The notes under the pieces are model-generated. The model saw nothing but the letters and a program-made list of their open reading frames with translations, did not search any database and had not been told where the DNA came from. Shown one piece after another: positions 36,455 through 49,007 of a stretch of 64,000 nucleotides of DNA. The translations under genes were made by a program, and so were the position numbers. The stretch is from Atherinomorus stipes (lineage: Eukaryota > Chordata > Actinopteri > Atheriniformes > Atherinidae): positions 1-64,000 of the forward strand of contig JALJCO010010219.1 in NCBI GenBank assembly GCA_023101725.1, written 5' to 3'. Position 1 is the first letter of the stretch, and each line of letters begins with the position of its first letter.

Positions 36455-37163
36455 CAGTCGTCACCAACCTTTTTTAATCTGAGAGCTACTTTGAGGATAC
36501 TGAACAATACAAAGGGCTGCTTGCTAGATTAACCTTTTTGAACAAAGCAGGGTTTCTGCTTTGATGACAATATTGATATTCACTTACTAAAAGCGCTGCC
36601 TGAGCGTTTCCTCACAAAATTATTAATTGATTTTATCATAGTAAGAAACATACTTCAGCATGAAACTTTTTGTTTTTTCTTATTTTATCCATTTTATTCG
36701 TTCCATTTTTTCAAATAATCTGTTCTGTAACATTTTAGCAGCAAATCATTAACATTTTTAAATCTGGTCACATTTATACTAAACTCAGTGTCCACATGAG
36801 TGTCTTATAAGACTCTAAAACCTGGACTTAGCTCTCCATCGTAGCTGCACACGCTAGCACACTAGCACGTAGCAATAAGAGGGTGAGGCAGCACTTAGTT
36901 TTGCGCACAGCTTTGATAATTGACCCTTAAAAGTTTACAAAATTCATACATATTCCTACACTGATTTTTTTTTAAATCTTTTTTTTTTTCTTTTTTTTCA
37001 GTACTGGCGTTATTAAATCTCTATGAATGTAAATGGATTCTAAAAAGCATAACAATCTATTTTACACATTGATGATGGCTGTCTTTAAAGCACAGCCTGC
37101 GGGCACCTTATGTGGTCCCTGCAGACAACTTGGTGCCCGCAGGGACCACTTTGAATACCCCTG
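36455..37163. mobile_element. hAT-type element with perfect 8-bp target duplication
   Basis: It is flanked by gattaaag at 36447-36454 and 37164-37171. It starts CAGTCGTCACCAACC and ends GAATACCCCTG, short imperfect inverted termini usual for this hAT group. Near the right end CTGCGGGCACC and GGTGCCCGCAG form a hairpin. No transposase was seen. Confidence 0.85.
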
Positions 37164-37224
37164 GATTAAAGGATCTGCGTTAGGCTGGTTTAAGTAATAT
37201 TAATCTTGTAGATTCATGGTTCCC

Positions 37225-37301
37225 CAATTTGGTCCTGTCCATCCATCCATCCATCCATCCATCCATCCATCCATCCATCCATCCATCCATCCATCCATCC
37301 T
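37225..37301. repeat. (CCAT)n microsatellite
   Basis: About 19 CCAT units. It adjoins a decayed SINE whose tail in this family often ends in GATG repeats. Confidence 0.95.
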
Positions 37302-37560
37302 CTATACCCGCTTGTTCCAATGCAAGGTAATGGGGGGCTGGACACTATCCAAACAGTTACTAGATGACAAGCAGGGTACATCCTGGACAGGTTGCCAGTC
37401 TACCACAGGGACAACACAGAGAGGCAGGCAACCACTCATGCACACATTAACTCCTATTTAGGCACCAATAGCAAGCATGTTTTTGGTCTGTAGGAGGAAG
37501 CCAGCTTGTCGAGAGAGGACCCACGCAGCCATGGAGAGAACATACAATCAGCTGCATTGT
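37302..37560 (-). mobile_element. Diverged tRNA/L2-type SINE copy
   Basis: GGGTACATCCTGGACAGGTTG, TTTTTGGTCTGTAGGAGGAAGCC and GAGAGGACCCACGCAGCC match the inverse of the SINE at 35016-35410 with many changes. Together with the (CCAT)n run it forms the tail end of an old copy. Confidence 0.7.
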
Positions 37561-37673
37561 AGTTTGGTGGTCACACCACAATGCAGTCCCTGTACATGCT
37601 TACACTAAGTAAAACAGATGCGGGCATGAAAAAGTTCCTCCTTTTTCTGCCAGAAGTGGTGCAGTAATAGTTC

Positions 37674-38096
37674 ACTATTACTGCATCACTCTTTAAAAAG
37701 CCTCCAGTTGATCCAAGATGCTGCAGTGAAGTTTCTAATGAGAATTAGCAGGGGTTTTTTTCTTTCTAATTCAAACTTATTTTCGTGTTAATGTTAAATC
37801 CAGAATTGAATCTAAAATGATTGTACTTATTTGTAAAAATTTCAAACAAGTTCCATTGAATCTCAATACTTTTGCAGGACCTTGCTCTCAGACTGCAGGT
37901 TTACTTGTGGTTCCAGAGAGGTTGCACCAAGCTTCTCTCTGCAGTCCTCTATTTACCTTTTACTCTCCAGGCACAAATATACAACACTGACATTGGATTA
38001 CAATTGGATTTGATTGGATTATATCTTCAAAAGTGCCTTGAGATAACTTTTGTGTCGACTTGGTGCTGTACAAACCGAACAGCATCTACATGTAAT
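37674..38096 (+). mobile_element. LINE 3' end, internally deleted
   Basis: CTTTAAAAAGCCTCCAGTTG.. encodes LKSLQLIQDAAVKFL, the lQliQnAAar.L block of fish LINE reverse transcriptases. 37880-38096 matches the non-coding 3' end (GACTGCAGGTTTACTTGTGG, TGACATTGGATTACAATTGG, AAGTGCCTTGAGATAAC). The region between them is mostly lost. Confidence 0.65.
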
Positions 38097-38945
38097 TGAA
38101 GAGAACTATCCCCCACTCTGAACTATCCCCCACTCTTCACATACAGACTCCCACCAAACCACTTCACCCCTTGTTCTACATTGTACAAACTGCTGTCCTG
38201 AGCTGTCTGCTTTGCTTTGGCTTTATCTTAGCCTACTTAATATGTGTTTGTGTGTCAGATCAAACCAATTTCTTCTGCAACCCTTTTAAAGAGGTCATTT
38301 GCATGATTGTTGAGGTTGACATATGCTGGCCTGATTCCTGCTCCTTAACTCACAGCTGGGCTGTAAACCACTTCACAGGAAGTTGAGCCTCAGCTAGCAC
38401 AGAGGATATAACCTTTTCACTGAAGTGAGACTTTTGTATGGCATCACATGGCAACCTAACAGTAGTAGTCAGCCCCTGGTGAGGAAAGAGAATTGTGTAG
38501 CTTCCCACAGACCAGAACTTGTTCACACTCACCGTACTGAGGACATGGGTGGTGTGAGGATCATAGAGCTGAGATCTTGTGAGATATAACAAAGGATGAG
38601 AATACGCATGTTGACATCAGGCTTGTAGTGGAAATGTGGTCTATATTTTTAACAGTGCGATAAACAGCATAGTTGATGAATGTTGTCACTCTGCCTGTTG
38701 TGGTTTCTATTGTCAGTGCAAGACTTGTAAGGTAGTCATACAGTAGTATGCTTAAGCAATGGTGCATATAGAAATTTTCATACTCTTGTCAAGTTTCCCC
38801 CATAGATTCATCTTAAAAAGTCATTCTAGGTTTTCTTTGTTTCTCTTTCTTGTTTTTAAAGATTCAGTTGATTTTCTCTCGTTTATTTATAATCAAAGAC
38901 CTGCATAAAAGTTCAGGCTCTTCACTAAATACTCACAGCAGCTTC
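38097..38945. other. Gene-free stretch
   Basis: Nothing recognisable. Confidence 0.4.
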
Positions 38946-38949
38946 CAAG

Positions 38950-39107
38950 TGTAACAGTTGACGGTCATGTTAATAAGCCTCCGATTGATCATGCGCTCTG
39001 GCTACTTGGCTAAAACAAATTTTCTTTTGGCCGACTGGTTAGCAGACATGACTCACCTGGGAGTCCTTGGATCCAATCCTGCCTGGGCCCTCCTTTGTCC
39101 TGCAACA
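38950..39107 (+). mobile_element. TGTGGCA/TGCCACA short element, copy 5, with caag duplication
   Basis: This 158-bp copy starts TGTAACAGTTGACGG and ends TCCTGCAACA, flanked by caag at 38946-38949 and 39108-39111. It is the most diverged of the full copies, but the tRNA-like part is still visible. Confidence 0.75.
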
Positions 39108-42100
39108 CAAGGAAGATCCACCATCTTTGACACAGCTTTGTGTTGCATGCTTTTGTTATTTTTCCCACTTCTGAATGGAGAAAAACAGTGCTCAGCTATT
39201 TTCAGGTCTCTGCTGAGTTCTAGTCCAGCACATTAAAAGGACTTTCACTCATTTCTCCTGAAGTCAATCCCATATTTTCCTGCAAGTGTTAATCTACAGG
39301 TTGATGAGCACTTTGTAAAATATTTCTACTCAGGATAGTTCTATATTTTTCTACATCTATCTTCAGTTTTTCATGCAGGCCTAATTGGTGGCGAGCTTAT
39401 CTGGTGACTCTTCATCTGTAATCTTCCAGTATCCATAAAGCAACTCTGGAACCTTGAAAGTTGGTTTGCTGATTATCTTCCTAAACCACATGGTTTGTTC
39501 CTGATCACTCAGTTTGGATAAGATTTAAATCCCTGATTGTAAAACTAAATGTTACAGAAACAGCTTCATTCACACTGGTGTGAACCAAGCAGGTGATTGG
39601 TTTTTTATCTTAAATTTAGACAAAGATTGTTTATTTGGTGCTTGGAATGTTTTGTGTTTTCTTTTCTGATAGGTTCATTAAAACAATGAACCTATGTTGC
39701 TTTGGGTTTTAGAGTTTGTACTGTACAGTATGTGTATGCAAATAACATGTCACAAAAACAAATTCCCTACAGGTGTAGATAAGATAACCCAGATCTAACC
39801 TCAGATGTAGGAAGTCTGCTTGGAATTTCAAACTTTCATCCCATATTATCTAGGTACTTTTGAATGCAGCAGATGTTTTCATTCTGACCAAACCAAGCAG
39901 AGAATTTATATTGCAGGCTGTGGTTCCAGTAGAGCTCCCAATCACCTATCAGAAGTCCGGCAGCTTGATTCCCAGCTCCACTGTGTTTTTATGTTTTTGT
40001 TTTATTTTAGTCATAGGTGTGAATGTGTGCACTGCAGATATCAAGTTCATCACTCAGAAAATAAGAATATGAATCTGTGTGTAAATGGATTATTAATATT
40101 AAACACGCTGCAAACCACTTTCCAGTTGCTAGCCAAGGCTAATAAGCACTATATGATTTAGGATTGCTACTTTGGAAAAATGTTTGTACGCTAGGGAGAA
40201 TATTCTTCAAGTATTTTACGACTGAAAGACATAAAGGCTAACTGTGTATTGTGTAGAAATGATTACCTCTCCTGAAGACAAGGACCTAGATCACTTACAT
40301 TTGATTACAGCATTAACTGGTTGCACCCTGTATAATCAAGCATGCTGTTTTCTCATTACTGCGGTAGACTCTGAAGTGTTAAAATGTCTTTATGTTCAGC
40401 TGCATGTTTTCTATGTTGTAGTTACAGAGTATGAGGAAGTTAAATTTGTCTTCTCCTCTTGTTTTTCGCACTTAGTGCTAAGTGTTTGCGTGATGCTATG
40501 GATGTTAAAATGGTTGGTGGTGTGTTTGTGTGCGTTCCTGCTGATCAGTTCAAAGAATTTGTGATACCTTAAAATAAACTTGAAGTGTCTGTAATGTTTG
40601 CAGCTGCTTCATAAACTGGTTAGAGTGGTGTAAGGCTTTATAAATATGCAAGCTGTTTGGACTTGCTATTTGATTGTATTTTTCTTTTGATTTTTCTAAT
40701 AGTTATGAATGCGTTTTATCAAAATTGTGCCAATCAGCTGCTTAAAATCTAATTTCTATAGTGATTATACATCTACAGATGTCAGATATCTCAGGTTTTT
40801 GTGTCTCAGTTGCAGAGTTGTTTGTTTCTTGCTTTGTTTTGAAATGTATATTTTTAGGCTTGGATTTTCTTGTGCTTTGTTTGTAACAGTACTTGAGATG
40901 GCTTGATCATTAAGCCAAGCCCTCTGGCTTGAAGTGATAAATTTCCTTTGTATTATGGTTGGGATGTAGGCAGCCATCTCGGCCAACGGTAAAACTGTGT
41001 TTGTGTATGCATGCGTGTGTGTGGGGGGTGGGGTGGGGGGGTTGGCGTATTAACTTTCAATTGTTGTGGGGCCCTAAAAGCAGCCATGCCACACCAGTGG
41101 TACATCATTCTTAACCACTGTGCTGCAGCACCCAACTGTAAAAATAGATAGGAAAGATTGCCCTAGATATGCGTGCACATTCACGTGCAAATGCATAGAA
41201 GGTATAAGATATGCACACCTTCAGGTGCTGATGTGTGGCCTCTGTGGGCCAACCTCACTAAAGGAAGAGAAATGAGACAAAGAGATATGAAACCACATAG
41301 TGCATTTAACTGACATGGAGTAAACTTAATTCCAGTAAACTGCTTTTTGCTGAAAGTTGCCATTGTTCACAAACTAACCCCTCTTGACCTTCCTCTGATT
41401 CTTGAACTGCAGTGGATGCTCACCTCCACCAGATGGCATTAGATTCATGAAGATGGCCAGATGCTTATTATGAGGGCCTTGAACACAAAACGTTGACTTT
41501 AATTAATGTCATAGATGAAATCAGACAAATGTTACTTACATGAGTGTTTTTACAAGTGATTTATGGAAGTGCACCATTAAGTACTGCAGATGATGTTATT
41601 CCATTCAAACAATGTCCTCTTGCCCAATGTTTATTGAAAAAATAGGCATACATGACAAGACTAGTGGTATGATAACATCTACTGTACATTTTATAGAATA
41701 TTTTGATTATGTTCTGTATAAACAGAAAGCAATAAGAATAAGACTATATCATATCAGCTTTATTTATAAAGCACTTTATAAACAACAACAAGGCTGACCA
41801 AAGTGCTGTTCATAACAAATACAAGAGCAGAGTGAAAATAAAAAATATTGAAATAGTAATTGTGTAGCAGAATATGAAGAATATAATTAAAAACATTCAA
41901 AAATGCACTACAGACTATTTAGAATGAAAAAATGAGCACAATTTCAAAAGGAAACAAACACAAAAAGCTACATAAGAACATCATGAGACCATCAGACAAC
42001 TAATTGTCACCATCACACCCTCACTCTAAGTTAAAGGACAAGGAAAATAGGGTGAGATTTGAAAGCAGCAATCGAAGGACATCATTGCTAAATATATAGG

Positions 42101-43372
42101 AAGAAAATACTGTTTGGGAAACAAAGTGTAAACATACTGTAAATAATAGTTTAAGAGTACAGTTTGGTGTTAATGTACCTATACATGGCTTGTCTGAATA
42201 AAACTTTCTCACAGCTGTAAACCAATAGTCCCACTGCTGCTACTCAGCAAGAGTGGCATTATCATACCGTCACAAAGACTTTCTAGGACACTTACAAGAA
42301 TTTAGGTTAAAATAGGATACTCAGTATACCTGGAAACTTGACTCCTAAAATTGTGGTTTACATCAATGGACTAAAACACAACTCTCTTTAAAAATGTGTA
42401 ATAGCCTCTCATCTGTAAGTCAACTCTACTAAATAAACAGTGATGTGATATGTGATAGGCTTCCAGTCTTGCTCCTCCTCCATCACTGTTTCTCTCCTCA
42501 GGTGAGGTGCATTGGGACTACAGACCGTGATACTGGAGTATGCACCTGGGAGAAAGAGAAAGGTGTGGCAGGGTCATGTTACCTCACAATAAAGAACGGC
42601 AGATGGACTGGAAATGATTTGTGTTATGGAAAGCAGCTGAAAAATTGTTATATAAATGTCCACGTTTGTCTCTGACCGTGGTCAGAGGAGTTTTGTGATT
42701 CATGCATCAGCTGTGTCACTAAGCTGCGAGTGCTTCACTAGGACTTGAGAACGATAGCAGCAAACAGTCGGGGTAAGGGCAAAACTCTTAATAGTGGTTC
42801 TTTTTTATTACGCTACTTATCGCTAATTTGCTCTACAAAGCAGCAGTACAGTAAACACCTTCATCAGACTGGTTTGATATCCTTTTTTTGGCTTTTCTGT
42901 CTTTGTAAACTGGTTGGCAAATGTGACCAGGCCATTTATTAATCCATAACTTACAACTTTTAGCATCACAAATCTAAATTCAACTTTTTATTCATATTCA
43001 TCTTTTTAGACCATTTTGGTGCTTTAATGAAAACGCTCATCTCTGAGCAGCTTCTGATCTCTCTCCCCATCGTTCAGCAAAGATTTAAGTAGGAGAGTAG
43101 CATTTTTTTGTTTGTTATTAGAGAGAAGAGCACAGCATGGCCGTCAGTAAACCATGGTAACTTTCTTTTTATGTTTCAAAGTGGTCACTCTGAATGACAA
43201 CTGGCAGTGACTTATGATCTTCTGTCTGTTAAACTGTGTGCAAGTAAGCATGGCAACCCTGTAATGAGTTACAAAACTGATAAAGGGTGTCTCAGTTGGG
43301 AGACATAAGCATCCACGCCACTCAGTTTTCTACTTGATGTAGCATAACCAGAGTCCGAGCCAGCACAGCATC
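39108..43372. other. Upstream flank of the flippase gene
   Basis: 41745-41860 (CTTTATTTATAAAGCACTTTATAAAC..) looks like the inverted 3' end of a fish LINE or SINE. A G-rich simple tract lies at about 41012-41045. No coding exon was found. A non-coding leader exon of the flippase gene may lie here but I cannot place it. Confidence 0.4.
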
Positions 43373-43413
43373 ATGGACAACAAAAGTGTTGAGTCTGGTA
43401 AGTTCATTTTGAC

Positions 43414-43463
<50 letters not shown>

Positions 43464-46400
43464 TATATATATATGTATGTATGTATTTAATTGTCTCTTT
43501 TCCTATCTCACTTTGTTAAATAAGATTTGATCAAAGGGAAGTCAATGGAAGTATACATGAAAAATATGTTACTGCTGTCCACTGACATACATTTTTAGAG
43601 TTGTATGTTTCAATGTACACAACTAAAACTGAACACTTAAAGGGGATCATCTGTATTCAATAGCACATTTCACAGCAGCCATTTTGGTGGGTAAACACAC
43701 ATTTTACACATACATTAAACAAGAGCTGAGAAAAGATAACCTTCATTAATGACATTAACCCTGTGCTTACTACTTGATGTGGAAAAAGATGCTGTATAAA
43801 GCAAATAGCTGCAGATGCTTGTACTGTAGGGGCTTTCTGAGGCTCAGACTAGGAGGCCATTAGTCTCTTACTTTACATAGTTTTGCCTTTTGAAACACAG
43901 AGTAGCATGCACCTGCATCTATATGTTTACTGATGAATGTCATACTAGTCACTAGCATGCAAATTGTCTCTGAGAACTGAGTCTGTCCTACAGGCCTGAC
44001 ATGGGAGGTGAGGGCAAACAGCCGCCACTACCACACACACAAACAGAAGAAGTCCTTTCTGTGCTTCCGCTGGGGACGATACGCAGTAAGTCATTGCTTC
44101 CACAAGATATACTGACACCTGTTGGCCTGCACATAGATTTAGACACAGGTTAATAGGTTGATATGTGTCCTGTCTGCCTCTTTCTGTCTCTCTGTAACCC
44201 TCTGTTGCCCTTGTTTTTGGTTGCCAGGACAATGTGGTGCGCAGTTACAAGTACTCCCCCCTGACTTTCCTGCCCCTGACACTGTTTGAACAGTTCCATC
44301 GAGTAGCTAATCTCTACTTCCTCTTCATGGTGGTACTGCAGGTCAGATGAAGGCTCTGCGTGTCAGCTCTCATCCTTTTGAATCCGTAAAAGAAGCAAAA
44401 CTCTCAGAAGTTATGCTATTTGAGATACACTGATAGTTTCTGTAACATGATCTGTTGAAGCTAATGATTATACAAAAGCTTTGCCCCCCTTTTTTTTACC
44501 CTTTTGCATGGGTTAAAATACTTGTGATACAGACGGAATACAGATTTTTGACTCTTTTGTTTTCCCTCTATGTCTATTCATGGTTGAATGTGGTTTCCAG
44601 TGTCTTCCTCCCATCTCATCGATACCCTGGTACATTACCATGATCCCTCTGCTCCTTGTGCTTTCTGTGAGAGGGCTAAAAGATCTCGCCAATGACATGG
44701 TGAGGCAGTCAGCCCCTCTCTCTGTCTGTACCTCGTCACACGCAGATGCATGAGCTCAACGCAAACACTGTATATATGACCAGTCTAATGCATGCATTTA
44801 TGCTCATGGCACTTAAGCTTGTATTCTCGCTCTTTTCTCTCCTTCATTGTCCTCATTGACTCTTTGTCCTTTTCTCATTGACAAAACTAGTCATCCTCGT
44901 AGCATTAATTTTCTTTCCTATCATTAAAGCTTTTCCTTTTAAATGCAGGCGTGATGTTTTGCATGGAGAATTCTCTGGTTAAGTGCATCACTGAGTTATG
45001 GTCGTTAATAGCTCTGGGTGAGACGCTTGCTTGACCCCCTCTCTATTGACTAATCATTTAGCGGAGGGTGTAAATCTCCCAGCTGGTGTCACTGTAGAGC
45101 CCCATAATGGCATCTCCCCTTTCTCCTTTTTCCTGTTCAGCCTTTCATGGCCACCCTCACTCTCTCTGAAATGCTTCCTGTCCATCACTCTCATCCCCCC
45201 CATCTTTTGTCACCTGTCTCTTGGCTCTCATGCTCTTTTTTTCTCTCTTTTCCATTTTTTTTTTTCTTATCTATGATTCAGGCAAGAAGACGCTGTGACT
45301 CTGAGATTAACTCCCGACCCTGTGACATACTCATCTCCCAGAGGTGAGGACAAAGACAGTGGGTGACTCTCTTAGGAGTCAGTGCAGCTTCACTGTGAAA
45401 CAGTCTACTAATGAATCTCTAATGAAGTGTGAATAAGTGATTCCCTGGATGGTCCTTTCATGAATTAAACCAGGGTAAAACTGCAAAGGATATTCTATGT
45501 GCACCATTATCTTGATGGCATCTTCTTTTAACAAACATTTTTTCTTTATTTGTTATTTAAAGTCTTACATTTTTAGATGTCAAACACTAGAGAGTTGGAT
45601 TCAAGTGTGTTATCACAATTTCACTCATAAAGAAAAACAAAGTAGATTAAATGTTAATGCTTTTGGCTTCACCAAACCTTTCTGTTGTTTAAAATAGCAT
45701 CAGTCCCAGGGTTTTACTACTACCAAACTGAAAAACAGCATTTGACTGTTTTTTTCTTTTTTGAGTCACTTATTTTCTCAAAGTTGTGATTACGGACTTT
45801 GTTTTCATTAGAAGTTGTGGAATATACTGTTTTCATAAACTACAAATTGGTGACACTTGTCAAAAAAATATATGAAAAGGAATTTATTTATTTTCTTCCA
45901 AAATCTTCACTTCTTTTCTGCCTTCTCTGGCAGTTTCCACACAGCACAGTGGAAAGATCTGTGTGTGGGAGATGTGCTGCGGATCCACAAAGACCAAGTC
46001 ATTCCTGTGAGTTTGTATTGGAAGCAATGAGATGAGAATATGATCATAATAAAGCAGTGCATATTTTCAGCATACTGACATGCAGCACCTGATTAAAATT
46101 ACTTTTTTCTTTCCTCATAGGCGGACCTACTCCTTCTCTGCAGTTCAGAGCCTCACAGTTTGTGTTATGTAGAAACAGCTGATATTGATGGGTAAGGAAA
46201 ATGTACTTGAACACTGAAACTTAGGAATAATTCTAAGAATAATTTATGCAGATGTTTACTCTTTATATTATGTATAATCATAGCAGGAGTGCATTTTCTT
46301 ATAATATATCAAAATTCCCCTTAAGTTAACTGAGGGTTTGCCTTTTGTTTATTTAGCCTTTTTAACAGGTCTATATAGTAGGCTACTTTGTCTGTGTTAC

Positions 46401-48968
46401 ATGAGTAATTTGTGAACCAGTTGCGAAGAGAGTGATTGAAGATTTCTGCTCTCAATTGAGAAATTAAAAGAGATGACGTCAGACAGCTCATACTGTATGT
46501 GGCATGTAAAACATTGGGCGAGTCAAACCTAATCTTTTACAGCTAATTCGGGTGCATTGTGCGGAACTAGCCCAGAGAATTGAGAAGCTTTGATTGATTA
46601 ATTTAAGTGTTTATTTTAAACATGAAAGAAAAAATAAATAAAAGAGAACAAAAATAAAACAAACATGAAAGACTATACATATTCAAAAAGGAATGAGAAG
46701 AAGTATAATGTGGGAACTAAGTTCCCACCCCTTCTCCTTAAAATGAACATAATAAGCTTAAAGCTAGCGAGCTTTGAGAGGTTGGCACAAGCTGCTTGAC
46801 CTAAGAGTTTTAACTTTGACAAAAGTTAATTTTTTATACAGTATTTGGACACATTGCTGAATACCATCAAATTTTTTCTGGTGTGTTATTTGTCTGACTT
46901 GCCTTCTTTAGAGATTGCTGGGGCTAATCACTTGCTAACTACTTAGCCTACTAGCTTTGTGTAGTTCACTGAGGTTGAGACAGCTGTCTAAGGCTGAAAT
47001 ACTTGCTTTTAATTACACATACATGTACATGTGTCTATCATGGCTGCTTTATGTATTTTCTGTTTGTTTTAAGCATCATTTGTGTACATCCTCAGAAATC
47101 AAGTACCCCCGCCTGCGGAGACGGATATTAGGCGACATCCGATGGGCGTGACCAGTTAGTTAGTGAGGTTAGGGTTAAGCCTAATTTAAAGTCGTCCGTA
47201 AAGTGCTCTATGTAGGTTACGGAGAGCCCTCTACGTCGACGGAGAGCCTGTCAGCGAGTCTCTCCGTCGTCTCCGGCTGCATGAAAATTTTTTTAAAGGG
47301 ACTTGAGGCAAGATTAAGAAACGAAACTCGCGACTGCCGCTTCAGGTAACTGCAGCCACAAGCCAAGCCGTCACCGGAGCGTGCACAAACTGAAGCTATC
47401 ATGTTGTTTACTCACCTTTTTCTCCGTAGTTACATTTTTTAGTGTCTTTCAGTTGATCTGGATCGTTTGCTGACGGCAGAATAATCCATAACTATCGCTT
47501 ACAGTGTTTGAATTTACCGCGACCGGCTTCTTCCTTATCAAAACTGCGGATGTAGCGTCATGTGATGTCACGTCCGCATGGCAGAGCTGGAAAGCTATAT
47601 TGTTGTTTACTAAGCTTTTTCTTCATAGTTCCACTTTTTAGTGTCTTTCAGTTGATCTAGATCGTTTTCTGACGGCAGAAGAATCCATAACTATCGCTTA
47701 CAGTGTTTGAATTTAACGCGACCGTCTTTTTCCTGCATCAAAACTGCGGATGTAGCGTCATTTGACGTCACGTCCGCAGTGCAGCGCGGGAAATTCGGAC
47801 ACCGAATCGCAGCGCATTTTGCAGCACACAGCCTGTTCAAGGCAACGGAGAGAAACATGGGTGGAAACGTCATTTTTGGTATTTAGCGCTTCATCACCCA
47901 TAGTATGAAAAAAGGGACATTCATGTTTGGTTTTTTTTAAAATTCCTGCCTCAAGTCCCTTTAAGTGTCCGTCACTCCGTCAAGGGACAATGGTGGTGGC
48001 AAGGGCTGTGATTGGTCTACCACTACGTACACACTAGCAGCGCTATTTTTAAACCAGCTAGCCTACAAAGATGTAGATATGAGTCCAACCAAAGAACGTT
48101 TGGCTGAAGAAGTGAGGAAATACCAAAATCGCCCTATCATCTTTATTTTGCATCAAAAGTATCTCTGTTATTCAGCTGCAGCAACAACAATAGTCTTTCT
48201 CTCTCGGACGCCATCATATGAGTAGGTCAGTCTTGTGTACTTGTGTCACTGTCACTGACAGTCATATCCAAAGAAACATTATGGCCTTTTTCTTTTTCTT
48301 TTTGCATAATCATGAACAATTTTGAAGTAAGCCTACCCAGATGACATTTCAGATGACACTCCTTAAGTAACATTAGTAAAAATGTATGCATAAAAAACTA
48401 AATATATACTGTACATTTATGTTTAGAAACACCACAGTTAACAGACTATAGAAATGTTTCCAATGTAATGTAAGTTGTTCTTTTTTTCACCACTGTGAAT
48501 TGTGACATTATACAAAACGACTTTTTGTTGTTATTGATGTAAAAACATTTCCAATTTAGAAGAAGTTACAATTGTGGAAAAGCTTTCTCATTAATCATAA
48601 GTCTTGAAGGACCTTTTAACCTCTACTGCACTTGTAGAGTTGATCATGAGGCATGATTGCCCTTGTGCATATTGCTGACACTTTGCTTTGACTTTTTAAC
48701 AAGAAATATTTATGTAATCAGTTTTACATTAGATATTAAGTTTTTTTCATTCAGAGAGAGCAACCTCAAGTATCGGCAGGCACTGAGCGCTACTCATGAT
48801 GAGCTGACCTCTCACCCCTCAGAGGATGCCCTTGGTGCTTTTGATGGTGAATAAATGTTTTCTATTAAAAATGTAGTGTAAAGCTTTTCTCATTTCTTAG
48901 TAAAGCAAAAATAAATTTGTTCATACAAACATATATAATATACAAGTGTGTGTGTGCTTGCATATCGC

Positions 48969-49007
<39 letters not shown>

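Noticed and set aside
37225..37301. CRISPR-like direct repeats
   Set aside because: It is a simple (CCAT)n microsatellite in a vertebrate genome, with no spacers.
42496..42563. Leader exon of the flippase gene with acceptor CTCCTCAG
   Set aside because: The matching donor (GTGTGG) is poor and nothing links it to exon 1.
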